Shown here: one piece after another, positions 9,414-19,776 of the stretch | Layout of the letters: each line of letters opens with the position of its first letter | Position numbering within the stretch: the first letter of the stretch is position 1 | Source of the DNA: Nostoc sp. B(2019) | Lineage (GTDB): Bacteria > Cyanobacteriota > Cyanobacteriia > Cyanobacteriales > Nostocaceae | NCBI RefSeq assembly: GCF_010091925.1 | Contig: NZ_WVID01000035.1 | Coordinates: 1-59,731 of the forward strand | Length of the DNA: 59,731 nt | Direction of reading: 5' to 3' | Notes under the pieces: model-generated | Database searches by the model: none | What the model saw: the letters and a program-made list of their open reading frames with translations, nothing else | Told to the model about the DNA's origin: nothing | Program-made: the position numbers and the translations under genes

Positions 9414-10460
9414 TTACTTCTTCAAAGGTTGCACACTGACCATCTGCTCAACTTCATTGACAGTTATTCGCCCTAGTCCAAATTGCTCAATCACCGCTGC
9501 ATTTGTTGTTAAATGTGTACTAATTTCAGCGACTCGGTACTGGCTCCCCTCCGAGGCTAAAGCCGCTGGTAACAATAACTGATCGGCTAAATGTTCATCT
9601 ACTGGTGCGCCAGTTTGATGAAATTCCAGTAGTTGCTGACAAGCAATTTCTGCAACTGTTTCCGCTGATAACCGCAAACGCCCAAACCCACCAAACCCAG
9701 TCAAGCTATTTTGATATTCAGCAGTTAGGAAAATACCTGCTCCTGGTGCAACGCCTTTTTCTCGTAAAGCCTGTACAGTAACTTTCAACTGCGCTTCTCT
9801 TAACAAATTCTCGGCACGATTCGCCATCCGTTGCGGAATATGCGAAGGCAGCTCTGTGACTACCGCTAGTCCCCGCACCTGCTTTAAATCTCCCCGTTCT
9901 AGCAAGTTGATCCCACTAAGTTTACTACCACCAGTCACCCGCATCTCTACCTCTCCGCCACCTTGAGGATACCACCCCCAAGCGCCTAACTTAACTTGGG
10001 CTTCCACTCCCATACGTTGCAATATTGGCAGATAAACTTGCTCAATGTAAGTCACTGTCGGACTAAAGATGACATGAGTTCCACCCCGTAGCGTTACTAG
10101 GGAATCACCATTTGCTAGTGCTAAAGGTAAAAGAATAGTCTGTAAAACTAGAGCGATCGCACCAGCAGAACCACCAGTCCGCACTTCACTCACATCAAAA
10201 GTATAAGTTCCAGTTTGTACAGAACTACCAGGGATGAATTCCAGTAGCATTGAACCCAAAGCATCACCTCGGAGTTGAGCATTACAAATTCTTGCCGCAG
10301 CACGAACTGCTGTTAAATGTTGTGCTGCTAATCCTGGCTTTTTGCGTCCGGCGCGAATGCCTGTAATACGTATGGGTTCGCCAGTGATGGCGGCTAAACT
10401 TAGGGAAGTGCGAAGAACCTGTCCGCCTCCCTCTCCGTAGGAACCGTCAATGTCAATCAT
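9414..10460 (-). CDS. rtcA: RNA 3'-terminal phosphate cyclase
   Basis: 348 residues, the family length. RtcA uses ATP to convert RNA 3'-phosphate ends to 2',3'-cyclic phosphates, through an enzyme-AMP intermediate. The N-terminus IDGSYGEGGGQVLRT is the family signature, and the adenylated His lies in VDEHLADQLLLP near residue 301. It is read on the minus strand, following the FAD-oxidase gene in transcription order after a 163-base gap with a hairpin, so co-transcription is unlikely. No rtcB ligase is in the window. Confidence 0.95.
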   Translation of the reverse strand: MIDIDGSYGEGGGQVLRTSLSLAAITGEPIRITGIRAGRKKPGLAAQHLTAVRAAARICNAQLRGDALGSMLLEFIPGSSVQTGTYTFDVSEVRTGGSAGAIALVLQTILLPLALANGDSLVTLRGGTHVIFSPTVTYIEQVYLPILQRMGVEAQVKLGAWGWYPQGGGEVEMRVTGGSKLSGINLLERGDLKQVRGLAVVTELPSHIPQRMANRAENLLREAQLKVTVQALREKGVAPGAGIFLTAEYQNSLTGFGGFGRLRLSAETVAEIACQQLLEFHQTGAPVDEHLADQLLLPAALASEGSQYRVAEISTHLTTNAAVIEQFGLGRITVNEVEQMVSVQPLKK

Positions 10461-10577
10461 GCGCGATTTTAGGATGATGGAGCTACTGGTTTGCTCTCGA
10501 AACCATTGAGCAAAGTAGTGTGATTTTGGGTTTTCCCCACGTTTATTGAATCAAACTATAAGAGGTTACACAAATAT

Positions 10578-10597
10578 ACACAGATTCGGATCTGTGT
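10578..10597 (-). terminator. Hairpin after the FAD-oxidase gene
   Basis: ACACAGAT, a four-base loop and ATCTGTGT form a perfect eight-base stem about 27 bases beyond the stop codon of the minus-strand FAD-oxidase gene. There is no strong T-run after it, only an A/T-rich stretch, so termination is plausible but not certain. Confidence 0.4.
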
Positions 10598-10623
10598 GTC
10601 TCTAACTTTCTAACGTTGCATTT

Positions 10624-11970
10624 TTAATTATGAATTTTTAATTGCAAAGCCTTACTTTTACCGGGATTCATCAACCCATAAGGGTCAACCATTTCCTTAA
10701 ATTTTAATTGCTCAGGATCAATAACTTTTCTTCCCCCATCTTCAATAATATACGTGTGAGGATTGGCAATAAATACACCCTGCGCTTCGTGGTAGCGGAT
10801 AATTTCGTTGAGGCGTTTCTCCGTGGTGTAGCGCACAAGTTGCAAAGCACCAGGAATTACAGTACCATTCACCCGAAAAAATTCTAAATGCATCATCACC
10901 TCATCACCAAAATGATGATACAGGTGCTCTACCAGTTGCAAACTTTGATTAGCAGGAAACATACTTTGCAAATAGGTAATCGAAGTATCTACCGTCCGGG
11001 CGTGCAAGGTAGTATGGTTCCAGGTAAATTCTGCTAAATGTGTACCTTTTCCTGCTTCATTAGCTGGTTTTTGATAAGTAATCTTACCCCCATATTGCTG
11101 CACTAAACCAGGTAATAATTCCAAACTCGATTCGGCAAGCATCAATAATACCGGATGAGTACCTTGAGGAATGTAATTTTGCAGAGCGTGAAAATATTGG
11201 GGAATCTGGGATGCAAAGACAGAAATCAACTTCTTAATCATGCCATCAGCATTACCCAGCGCTTGACCAAAATTTACCGCTGCCATAAAGTCATCAAATG
11301 TGATAATGATTTCTGCCCAAGGATAAGCTGGCCCCAAGGGAATTTCTAACTCGGTAATAATGCCATTAATCCCCCAAGCATGATTCACCTTTTGCACATC
11401 GTCCCCCCGCAGTTCAATGATACGGGGTTCATCTTCTACAGTCACAACTCGCAATGCTAGGATATTACCGCGATCGCCTAGCAATCCATATTGTACAGAC
11501 CCGATACCCCCACTCCCACCAGCAATAAATCCGCCAATTGTCGCTGTACGGTACGTCGAGGGTGTCATCCGCATTTCCCAGCCAATTTCTCTAGCTTTTT
11601 TATCCAACGCCGCCAATTTTACCCCAGCTTCTACCCGCGCCACTCCCGGTTTCACCCAAGGAATCTCATGCATCCGTGTCATGTCGAGAATTACGCCACC
11701 GTGCAGCGGTACGCATTGCCCATAATTTCCAGTTCCCGCACCCCGCACAGTCACGGTTACACGATGTTTAGCACAAGCAGCTGCAACTTTTAAAACCTCT
11801 TCTTCATTGGCGGGACGCACCACAATATCCCCCACTTTTCCCTCTAGTTTCGGCACTAACACAGGGCTAAAGGTGTGGTAATCCTGAGATAATTTTGCTA
11901 CTTGGGTAGGTTCAGTGATAATTTCTAAACCTTCTAGAGAATTAATCAAAGTATCTAATATCGTTGTCAT
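10624..11970 (-). CDS. FAD-binding oxidoreductase (GlcD/D-lactate dehydrogenase type)
   Basis: 448 residues. The N-terminal PCMH-type FAD-binding domain runs to about residue 215, with VRPANEEEVLKVAAAC, the flavin-contact stretch TVRGAGTGNYGQ and STYRTATIGGFIAGGSGGIG. The C-terminal half is a FAD-linked oxidase lid ending in DPYGLMNPGKSKAL, a motif of the glycolate/D-lactate oxidase superfamily. The substrate is probably a 2-hydroxy acid but cannot be fixed from sequence. It is a single gene, divergent from hpsA. Confidence 0.85.
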   Translation of the reverse strand: MTTILDTLINSLEGLEIITEPTQVAKLSQDYHTFSPVLVPKLEGKVGDIVVRPANEEEVLKVAAACAKHRVTVTVRGAGTGNYGQCVPLHGGVILDMTRMHEIPWVKPGVARVEAGVKLAALDKKAREIGWEMRMTPSTYRTATIGGFIAGGSGGIGSVQYGLLGDRGNILALRVVTVEDEPRIIELRGDDVQKVNHAWGINGIITELEIPLGPAYPWAEIIITFDDFMAAVNFGQALGNADGMIKKLISVFASQIPQYFHALQNYIPQGTHPVLLMLAESSLELLPGLVQQYGGKITYQKPANEAGKGTHLAEFTWNHTTLHARTVDTSITYLQSMFPANQSLQLVEHLYHHFGDEVMMHLEFFRVNGTVIPGALQLVRYTTEKRLNEIIRYHEAQGVFIANPHTYIIEDGGRKVIDPEQLKFKEMVDPYGLMNPGKSKALQLKIHN

Positions 11971-12677
11971 AGCTTATATCCTTTTTTCTAATGCAGACAG
12001 AAGTATGAGCGCATAACTTCTCCTATGGTCGTCACTACACGTAGCTTGATTCCCTGAAAGGTTACAGTGGAACGCAGAGAGATAATTCCTTTGCGTTACT
12101 CCGCGCTTTCCTTAGCGTCCCTTTGCGTTTTAAAACCTTAATTTTCTTCTTTAACAGCACTTTCATGCCACTTACTTAATATAAAGTCAGATACGGTACT
12201 CAGGCGAACGAAAATTAGTCCGCTCAACCCTGCTGTGAGAAAGCGATAGGGAAAAAGGTAATTCTCTCAGTTAAACGCTTACTAAATATCATTTTGCACC
12301 CAACTGACATATTTCCTTTAACAGATGGGTACTATAAGCTTACTCTGCTAACAACATCTTCATGAAGTTGCCTTCAGATAAAACAGATATCCGCAAACTT
12401 ACTGTGAAGTTATGGTGTTTTTATGCTCTGCCCTTCCAGAATTAATAATTATCAAAAAATCGGTATTTCCCGGATTAAATTAAACAATTTATCAATGATA
12501 TAACTTTAATAAATTGTTTTTTTGCCGCCATCTTAATTAGAAAGTTAGTAAATCAATATGCAGTAGTCGCACAACTAAAATCTCAAGTTTTGCCTCCAAA
12601 ATCAATTTATATGCATCCTTGATTTTACCAATAAACAATCCATAATTCGCCACAAATCACTTGATAGGGAAGCAGCT
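11971..12677. other. 707-bp spacer upstream of hpsA
   Basis: No gene is supported here. The stretch contains CGTAGCTTGATTCCC at 12040-12054, a one-mismatch copy of a repeat seen elsewhere in the window, and a common Nostoc spacer repeat (TTTGCGTTACTCCGCG...) at about 12090-12130. The 3' half is A/T-rich and must hold the hpsA promoter and a possibly long leader. I could not assign a -35/-10 pair with confidence. Confidence 0.5.
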
Positions 12678-15600
12678 ATGTCTCGAAAGCGTCGGACATT
12701 CAAGGCAATTAAAAAAACCTTCATACAAATTACCAAGCAATTTTTATCTGCAATTAAAAAGCAAGTTATTTGGCTACTGCGGATTTTTGTTGTCACGGGA
12801 AGAAAACGAAGCTCAGTAAATGCTGGTTTTGTATTGCCAACAGTAGCAATGGTAAGTTTAGTAGTTGTACTACTAACAACAGCAATTTTGTTCCGGTCTT
12901 TTGAACGCTCCAAAAATGCTAGTAATGTCCGAGTAAATGAGGCTACTCTTAATGCTGCAACTCCAGCAATTGATCGCGCTAGAGCCAAGTTAAACAAGCT
13001 ATTCCTTGATGGGCGACTACCACGAGCTACGCCAACAGATGATGCGTTGTACTCTACTTTAACAACCAATATCAACGAATACACCTTTGGCGACGAAACT
13101 CAACTACAGCTGACTCAAGGCTCAGACAATTTAAGGACAGCATGGCTGTACCCTGTAGATACCGACAACAACGGCAAATTTGATAGCTACACTCTTTATG
13201 GAATTTACTTTAGAAATCCTCCCATAAGTGGTGGTGAATATACCCGCGCTAGAAATTCCCTAGAGGCAAGAACTCCACCAATGACTGCTGGTAGTGTGAG
13301 TGGAGATTGTGGAGATACCCTAGGTACTAGTGCCACCTTAGTAGGTAGTACTGGCTGGTTTAATATTGGCGGTAAACTAAAAAAAGCCTTTTTTGCTTAC
13401 ACTGCAACTGTTCCTATTACCACTACACCGACAGATACTACTAATTACGAGAAATACAAAGGCAATAAAGGCTTTTCTGCCATAGAGTATCAACACGAGC
13501 GCGTACAACTTCCTCTAGTTAACAATGCTGTTATTTATGAAGATGATATAGGACTAACTCCAGGTACTAACTTCAACCTAAATGGACGGATTTTTACTAA
13601 TAGTAACTTCCTCACTGCTTCCCCAGGAAGTAATATTACTTTATATCAAGTAAGCAGTAAAGCATCCTGCTTCTATGAAGATGATAATGCCAAAATTATT
13701 CTTGGTGGGAATTTAGGTGCTGGTGGATTTACAGATGCCAGTGATTTGAGTAACACCGCCAAAGTTCACTTATACAAAGGAAAAAGTACCGATCCCGATA
13801 CAACTCTTGAGGTCACGGCTAACAAATCAGTTGGTGGGAGTCCGAACAATATAGCCTACAACAGTCTAGCTTATGTGCAGCGCATCAATCGCTTAGTTAG
13901 CGCCCATATTACTGCTGCAACTGCTGATCCACAGGAAGTTATAGATAACATTGCTAAAGAAAAAACGAAGCTTGGTTTAGCAAGTTACACCACAGAGGAA
14001 GATGAGAGGATACGCCAACAACAGCTAGAGCTTTACTTTAAAAGACGCACTCGCCGTGTACCTTATGCAGAAGTTGATTTTGGTGTCGATGCTCTAGGAA
14101 ATTATAAAGTCGGGGGTAGTCAAGAAACTGAAGTACTTCAAGGCAGTGGTAACACGTTACGTCCACCAGATCCTTGGATGTATCCCATCAAACCCAGTGA
14201 TGGTACAAGTAATACTGGTCTGGCGCTGAGGACTAACACAGGCGATGCGACAAAGCTTTTACCTGGTGCAACCGAACCAACTAAACTGCAAAAACAGTTA
14301 GGAGGTATAGAGCAATTTTTGGGTGACAGGGTTTTGATGGGTAACAACCTGCCTGAACTCTGGTGGAACGGAACAAGCTTTGTTGGGCCAAATCCGCAAG
14401 ATACACAAAATATCACAGGTATTGTGTGGGACGACGGAGATGGAACTCGTACTCGTCGTAGTCGTGTAGAAATACTGGCTGATTTAGGAGCTACAGACCG
14501 AGATCAAGACTGGGAATTGGCAGCTGCTAAAGTACCGACTAATCCCCAAGACCCCGTTGGTGGCTTACGAGTGGTAACTGGTGCTGGAATTTATCTGCCT
14601 AGTGGTTATACTGTCACTGAGACTAGTGCTAAGTACACAGCAGCTAAAACTGCTACAGACAAAATCTGGTCAGATATGATGCCAGTTATTTCTACCGCTG
14701 CAACTGCAACTGCTACCAGTACTAAGGATGGAGATATCGTATTCCCAGATAACGCAAATACACCTTACCTGCGGATGCGGGCGACAGTGGTTTATCACTA
14801 TAACATTGCAAGCTACAATCAGCAGACTCCAGCACCTATTGCTTGTGTAAGTAGCTACTACGATCCCACTGACAGCATTAGAGCTAAAAATCAAGTAGGT
14901 CTACCTAATGCCTCCCCTATTGGCTCTGACCCTAGTACAAATGTCACTGCTGCCAATGCTGGGAATTCCAATAACGGCATAGTTTACGCTGCTCCTGACA
15001 TTGCTAGCGGCGAAACAACTTATGCAGCAGTCCTGAGTTACCAAGCCCAATTAAAATATCCCAATGGACGTTTAGTGAATGAGCCACTTCAAAAGGCTCT
15101 GGCAAAAACTGCTGCTAATCGCACTCTTTCAGAAAGGTCTGCTCTTGAATCTGCACTTTGCGCCCTCCAAATTTCAGATGGCACTATTAGCGTTCAGAGT
15201 ACTCCTGTCATTCCTCACGGCGCAATTATAGAAACTGCCTTTCTTGATGCTAGGCAGATTAAGGCAATTCATGCAGAACAGTCAACACCTGGTATAGAAA
15301 CATTTACTAATGCAGATGGTAACGGAACAGTTACGGCAAGTGTACCATCAGCGGCCAATTACAACCTTGCCATTGAACAGCGCCAACCTTTAGAAATTCG
15401 CGCCACAGTATTAGATATTGATAAGCTGCGAAAAACAACCATTAGCGGTGGTGTAACAACAACCGAATATTTACTACCCAACAGCGGTATTATCTACGCT
15501 ACTCGTGATGACGCGCTTTTGGATGCGAGTGCAACAGGTGTAAACCAGAAAACAGAAAGTCCTGTTGACTTTAAACTTGACCCGACTCGTCGTCCCAACG

Positions 15601-17243
15601 CCATCATGTTGATCAATAGCGACCCTGATAGCAATGACGGCCCAATCTGGCGAACGTTGGCTTATAGAGATACAGAAAAAGGGTTAATTTTAGCTTCAAA
15701 CTTACCTGTATATGTTAAAGGCAACTTCAATCGTCACACCCAACAAGAGTTCACAACAGCACTCGCGGACGATTGGAGCAACTTTTATACTCGCACCGCA
15801 GCTCAACGCAACGTTCAGTTTGCTTGTCGCTCAGGTGATCCAAGGCTGCCAAATTGTACTACTGGGGATGAATGGCGACCTGCAAGCGTAATAGCCGATG
15901 CTGTAACCCTACTCTCTAATAACTTCCAGTTGGGTTTCCGCAACGAGGGAGACTATGACCTGAACAACAACCTGGGAGATACTAGTTCTATTAACCAATT
16001 TAAACAAAATGGCTTTTCTACTAATGCATACGTCACTAATGCTCAATGGTATGATCCAGCCACAACAAATACAGAGGTTCCTCCTGTAGTTAGTAGTTCC
16101 TACCTCAATAACTTTGTTACACCAGTTCAGCGACGGGGAAAATTCAACGAGTATTTAATGGAAGTCTGCGAGAAACTACCTGTTTCAGCGTGTACACCTC
16201 AAGACTGGAAAGTTACAACAACTGCAAATTCATGGAATATTACAGATGGCATTGTAGGTAAAGCTGTAACTGATTTAGAGTCGGGTACGACAGCTACTTC
16301 TGCTATTACTGCATATCAACGCTACCCTCGCCGAGTTGCTTTCAAACGCTATACTCAAGCTGATGTTGATGCATATACAGGCCCTAGTCCAACGCCGCAA
16401 TTAGGTGCGTTATTTTTTAATGGCAGTGGCAAGCCAGTTATTCTAGGGATTGATGGAGGCACAGTTAAGGAGTATAGCCTTGGAAGTAATACTGATCAAC
16501 CTCCATTAGTAGACAATGCTAAAGCTTTGTGGTTTAAGACAAGCAATGATGACAAAGCAATTGATACTAGCAACCCAGGTTACTTGCAGGCTAGCTTCAC
16601 AGCAGATGTAACGCCAGAGAACCAACCCATATTGCAGCCAGTCTTACAAATCAATATGCCCTTTGGTACGCCTCAAGCATCAAGCGGCACAATCGTAGGG
16701 CCTGGTAGCGGCAACTATCATAACAACTGGTTGCAAATAGCTAGCGAAACCACCTTCAATTTAGTCGCTGCGGCTGGAGATACTCCCCCACGTCCCGCTG
16801 AAGATAATGGTGGTTTGCACAACTTTGTAAGGTTCTTAGAAAACTGGAACTCAACTGGCAGTACAGCGGATGCTACAAAGGCTAGGATTAGTGGCTCCTT
16901 TATCCAGTTCAAACGCAGTGCCTATGCCACAGGCCCATTTAGGGCCTTGTTATCAGATGAGTATAAGATTACTGGGAACCAGCGCAGAGCTCCTTTCTAC
17001 ATTGCTCCTGGAAGGCAGTGGGGTTATGACGTAGGACTACTGTCACAATCACCTGACTTATTTGCTCAAAAATTGGTGAGAACACCAGATGATCTGCCGG
17101 ATGAGTACTTCCGGGAAGTTGGTAGAGATGACAAGTGGGTAACAACTTTGCTATGTGCAAAAGACCCGAAAGGAACCGTTGTTGTGACTGACGATACTTA
17201 TGTAATTGACCAAGATCAACGTCCTTCTAGCTGCCAATCTTAA
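12678..17243 (+). CDS. hpsA: Hormogonium polysaccharide biosynthesis protein HpsA
   Basis: 1521 residues, first gene of the hps cluster. A basic N-terminus of about 49 residues precedes a prepilin-like site (NAGFVLPT, cut expected after Gly50) and a hydrophobic helix (VAMVSLVVVLLTTAILF). The long Thr/Asn/Asp-rich exported domain that follows looks beta-rich. In Nostoc punctiforme hpsA is needed for hormogonium polysaccharide and gliding. The position +5 Glu of classical prepilins is replaced by Thr, so it may be processed but assemble differently from the pseudopilins behind it. AGGGA lies upstream of the ATG. hpsB starts 24 bases downstream. Confidence 0.9.
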   Translation: MSRKRRTFKAIKKTFIQITKQFLSAIKKQVIWLLRIFVVTGRKRSSVNAGFVLPTVAMVSLVVVLLTTAILFRSFERSKNASNVRVNEATLNAATPAIDRARAKLNKLFLDGRLPRATPTDDALYSTLTTNINEYTFGDETQLQLTQGSDNLRTAWLYPVDTDNNGKFDSYTLYGIYFRNPPISGGEYTRARNSLEARTPPMTAGSVSGDCGDTLGTSATLVGSTGWFNIGGKLKKAFFAYTATVPITTTPTDTTNYEKYKGNKGFSAIEYQHERVQLPLVNNAVIYEDDIGLTPGTNFNLNGRIFTNSNFLTASPGSNITLYQVSSKASCFYEDDNAKIILGGNLGAGGFTDASDLSNTAKVHLYKGKSTDPDTTLEVTANKSVGGSPNNIAYNSLAYVQRINRLVSAHITAATADPQEVIDNIAKEKTKLGLASYTTEEDERIRQQQLELYFKRRTRRVPYAEVDFGVDALGNYKVGGSQETEVLQGSGNTLRPPDPWMYPIKPSDGTSNTGLALRTNTGDATKLLPGATEPTKLQKQLGGIEQFLGDRVLMGNNLPELWWNGTSFVGPNPQDTQNITGIVWDDGDGTRTRRSRVEILADLGATDRDQDWELAAAKVPTNPQDPVGGLRVVTGAGIYLPSGYTVTETSAKYTAAKTATDKIWSDMMPVISTAATATATSTKDGDIVFPDNANTPYLRMRATVVYHYNIASYNQQTPAPIACVSSYYDPTDSIRAKNQVGLPNASPIGSDPSTNVTAANAGNSNNGIVYAAPDIASGETTYAAVLSYQAQLKYPNGRLVNEPLQKALAKTAANRTLSERSALESALCALQISDGTISVQSTPVIPHGAIIETAFLDARQIKAIHAEQSTPGIETFTNADGNGTVTASVPSAANYNLAIEQRQPLEIRATVLDIDKLRKTTISGGVTTTEYLLPNSGIIYATRDDALLDASATGVNQKTESPVDFKLDPTRRPNAIMLINSDPDSNDGPIWRTLAYRDTEKGLILASNLPVYVKGNFNRHTQQEFTTALADDWSNFYTRTAAQRNVQFACRSGDPRLPNCTTGDEWRPASVIADAVTLLSNNFQLGFRNEGDYDLNNNLGDTSSINQFKQNGFSTNAYVTNAQWYDPATTNTEVPPVVSSSYLNNFVTPVQRRGKFNEYLMEVCEKLPVSACTPQDWKVTTTANSWNITDGIVGKAVTDLESGTTATSAITAYQRYPRRVAFKRYTQADVDAYTGPSPTPQLGALFFNGSGKPVILGIDGGTVKEYSLGSNTDQPPLVDNAKALWFKTSNDDKAIDTSNPGYLQASFTADVTPENQPILQPVLQINMPFGTPQASSGTIVGPGSGNYHNNWLQIASETTFNLVAAAGDTPPRPAEDNGGLHNFVRFLENWNSTGSTADATKARISGSFIQFKRSAYATGPFRALLSDEYKITGNQRRAPFYIAPGRQWGYDVGLLSQSPDLFAQKLVRTPDDLPDEYFREVGRDDKWVTTLLCAKDPKGTVVVTDDTYVIDQDQRPSSCQS

Positions 17244-17267
17244 AATCTTAGAAGTTGGTAATGAGCA

Positions 17268-17942
17268 ATGATTAAACACAAACAACAGCAAATAAGCTGC
17301 CTTTCTGATCAGTCTGGTTTTACGATTATTGAGTCATTAGTAGCACTACTCGTAGTTGCTATTTTACTAACAGCGATCGCACCTGTAATCGTCTTAGCAA
17401 CAGCGACCCGCGTTCAGTCTCGCCGAGTGGAACTAGCAGCTCGTGCTGCAAAAACATACATTGATGGCGTCAGAACTGGTGCAATTGCAGCACCGACTGT
17501 AATTACTACACTTGTTGCTCCAACTGATATGGATGCTGAACCTAGAAGAGTTTCAAGTCCAACTAAAGTAGCAGATTACTTCACTAATATGCCCCTTCCT
17601 ACCCTAGGGTCAACAACTGGTTTGTATTGCTTTAATAAGAATGGCATCATTAGTAATCCAGACTGTACTAGCGATTTGTTTTACATTCAGGCTGGTCGAA
17701 TTACTGGAGTTAACGACGGCTACCGTCTGGCAATTCGGGTTTATCGGGAAGATTTTGAGCGTAGTAAAACTTTAACTGCCAGCACAGGTACTACTAAGAA
17801 TACACAACTGACTTTCACAGGCGGAACGGGTAGTCGTCAAGCACCACTCATAGAAATGACAACTGACGTTGCTAGTAGTACTACTTCATTTCAGGCTTTA
17901 TGTCAGCGTCTTGGTGTTGCAACAAATAAAAGCTGTCAATAA
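17268..17942 (+). CDS. hpsB: Hormogonium polysaccharide secretion pseudopilin HpsB
   Basis: 224 residues. A type IV prepilin signal sits at residues 17-22 (SGFTIIES), predicted cut between Gly17 and Phe18 with Glu at mature position 5, then a single hydrophobic helix (LVALLVVAILLTAIAPVIV). The rest is a small exported domain with Cys residues near the C-terminus (LCQRLG, KSCQ). Proteins of this kind build a type II secretion- or pilus-like apparatus. It sits 24 bases after hpsA and 68 bases before hpsC, as expected for an operon. Confidence 0.88.
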   Translation: MIKHKQQQISCLSDQSGFTIIESLVALLVVAILLTAIAPVIVLATATRVQSRRVELAARAAKTYIDGVRTGAIAAPTVITTLVAPTDMDAEPRRVSSPTKVADYFTNMPLPTLGSTTGLYCFNKNGIISNPDCTSDLFYIQAGRITGVNDGYRLAIRVYREDFERSKTLTASTGTTKNTQLTFTGGTGSRQAPLIEMTTDVASSTTSFQALCQRLGVATNKSCQ

Positions 17943-18010
17943 AAGACTGGGCAAATTCACAATATGCGCTTGACCGCTGTGTATCTATTTAGCAACGGGA
18001 AAACCCCAGG

Positions 18011-19003
18011 ATGATGAAAACACTAAAATTCCTACTCAGGAGCCAGCTGACACGCTCCAGAGTCGTTCAGCAAGTTGGCGGTTTCACAATGATTGAATTG
18101 CTGATAGCCATGATTCTGGCATTCCTTGTCATCACCCCATTGATGGGATTCATGATTAACATTATGAATACAGACCAGCAGGAACAAGCCAAGGCAAATT
18201 CTGAGCAAGAAATCCAAGCTGCACTAGATTACATTGCTCGTGATTTACAGCAGGCAATTTATATCTATGATGATGCCGGAATCGAAGCTATTAAGGATAA
18301 ACTACCTGATCGAGCACCAACGACGAAGACAGATAGAGTTCCTGTCCTTGTCTTTTGGAAGCGCGAATTAGTTAGCCAAGCAATTACAATTACAGGCAGC
18401 CAAAAAGATGATACTTTTGTTTACTCATTAGTTGCCTACTATTTAATTAAAGACACTAGTGCCACTTGGTCTAAAGCTGCTCGCATCGCCAGATGGCAAA
18501 TTAGGGATGGCGTAGCAGATCCCAGCAGTACACAAACTTGTGGAAAGTATTTAGCAGGTCAGTGTCCTGACATAGGTTTTGCCCCATTTAAACTCGATGG
18601 AATAGGCACGCTAGCCGAAAAGATGAATGCTTGGACAAAAGCTACAGCAGATTACACTGTCAATACCATAGTGCTTGTTGACTTTATTGATCAAACCAAA
18701 ACTGACGACGTACCAGCAGCGCCAGGCGTAACATGCCCCTCCAACACCGTTACCCCCCCCATTACATGGTCAAAAGTATCACCAAACACAGCCAGCTTCA
18801 ATACTCGTGATGCGGGTAAAATGACTAGCTTTTATGCCTGTGTTGATAGAGTTAACACAACAGCACAAGTATTTATACGCGGCAATGCACTTGCTCGCAT
18901 CGAAAACGACTCAACAAAGCTGAATTACACTGAAAGCAAAAAAACTTATTTTCCAACTGCAAGTGTACGAGTACAAGGACGCGGATACTTGTACACCAAG
19001 TAA
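18011..19003 (+). CDS. hpsC: Hormogonium polysaccharide secretion pseudopilin HpsC
   Basis: 330 residues. The prepilin site is GGFTMIELL with cleavage expected after Gly24 and Glu at mature position 5, followed by a hydrophobic helix (LIAMILAFLVITPLMGFMI). The exported domain is larger than that of HpsB, consistent with a minor pseudopilin of the GspJ/K kind. Two ATG codons lie next to each other at 18011 and 18014; either could be used. hpsD follows 38 bases downstream. Confidence 0.88.
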   Translation: MMKTLKFLLRSQLTRSRVVQQVGGFTMIELLIAMILAFLVITPLMGFMINIMNTDQQEQAKANSEQEIQAALDYIARDLQQAIYIYDDAGIEAIKDKLPDRAPTTKTDRVPVLVFWKRELVSQAITITGSQKDDTFVYSLVAYYLIKDTSATWSKAARIARWQIRDGVADPSSTQTCGKYLAGQCPDIGFAPFKLDGIGTLAEKMNAWTKATADYTVNTIVLVDFIDQTKTDDVPAAPGVTCPSNTVTPPITWSKVSPNTASFNTRDAGKMTSFYACVDRVNTTAQVFIRGNALARIENDSTKLNYTESKKTYFPTASVRVQGRGYLYTK

Positions 19004-19041
19004 ATGCTGAAAATCAAAGGATTATTCAATGGCAACTGATT

Positions 19042-19776
19042 ATGGAAAATTTAAGTTTGAAGTTATTGCACCCCAGCGACTTGAACAGAAAAAGCAAACA
19101 GCGATATCTAGTTAACAGGCTGCGCTATGCTTCTGAATACACCCAACAGGATGCTGGCTTTAGTTTGCTGGAATTAATCGCAGTAATGTTGATGATAGGA
19201 ATTCTAGCTGCGATCGCGGCTCCTAGTTGGCTTACTTTTGTAAATCGGCAGGAGATAAATAAGGCTAACGACGCCATTTTCGCCGCACTGCAAGACGCAC
19301 AGCGTGAAGCTAAAAAGAAAAAACTTAGCTACAGTGTCAGCTTTCAAAAAAATAGCACAACCCAAAATATAGAGGTTGCTATTTATCCTACTAAAAAGAG
19401 TGATGGTAGTAATTTAACTTTTGCTGAAATCAGCACATGGAAACCTTTAGGGATAGATGTGGGAGCCAATTCTAAGAAATTTCTATTGGGCGCAAATCTC
19501 AGTGGTGAAAACACTGCCAATTCTACAGCTAATTCTCCTGTATCCTACATTTTAAGTACACCAACAAAAATGACCTTTGACTATATGGGGACTTTACCAA
19601 ATGCCAACTTTGGCACGCCACTTACACCTTCAGTAGAACCACCTGGGTTAAAAATAGCGATAGCTATACCAAGCTCTGGAAGTTCTACATCGCCCAGTAG
19701 CATAAAGCGATGCGTTATTGTGAAAACTCTCTTAGGCTCAATGATCACACCGAGAGAAGTTTCTCAGTGCGATTAA
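19042..19776 (+). CDS. hpsD: Pseudopilin HpsD (GspH/FimT type)
   Basis: 244 residues. A 39-residue leader precedes the prepilin site DAGFSLLELI (cut after Gly39, Glu at mature position 5). The helix has the IGILAAIAAPSWL form typical of GspH/FimT pseudopilins. The C-terminus RCVIVKTLLGSMITPRE ends with a Cys (SQCD), and closely resembles that of the later pseudopilin at 23143. The leader is unusually long and basic. A 215-base spacer separates it from the glycosyltransferase genes, so a second promoter is possible. Confidence 0.85.
   Translation: MENLSLKLLHPSDLNRKSKQRYLVNRLRYASEYTQQDAGFSLLELIAVMLMIGILAAIAAPSWLTFVNRQEINKANDAIFAALQDAQREAKKKKLSYSVSFQKNSTTQNIEVAIYPTKKSDGSNLTFAEISTWKPLGIDVGANSKKFLLGANLSGENTANSTANSPVSYILSTPTKMTFDYMGTLPNANFGTPLTPSVEPPGLKIAIAIPSSGSSTSPSSIKRCVIVKTLLGSMITPREVSQCD

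Noticed and set aside
12460-12475. GGGAAATACC on the minus strand upstream of hpsA, similar to a hormogonium sigma-factor box
   Set aside because: Wrong strand for hpsA, not an exact match, and my memory of the consensus is not firm enough.
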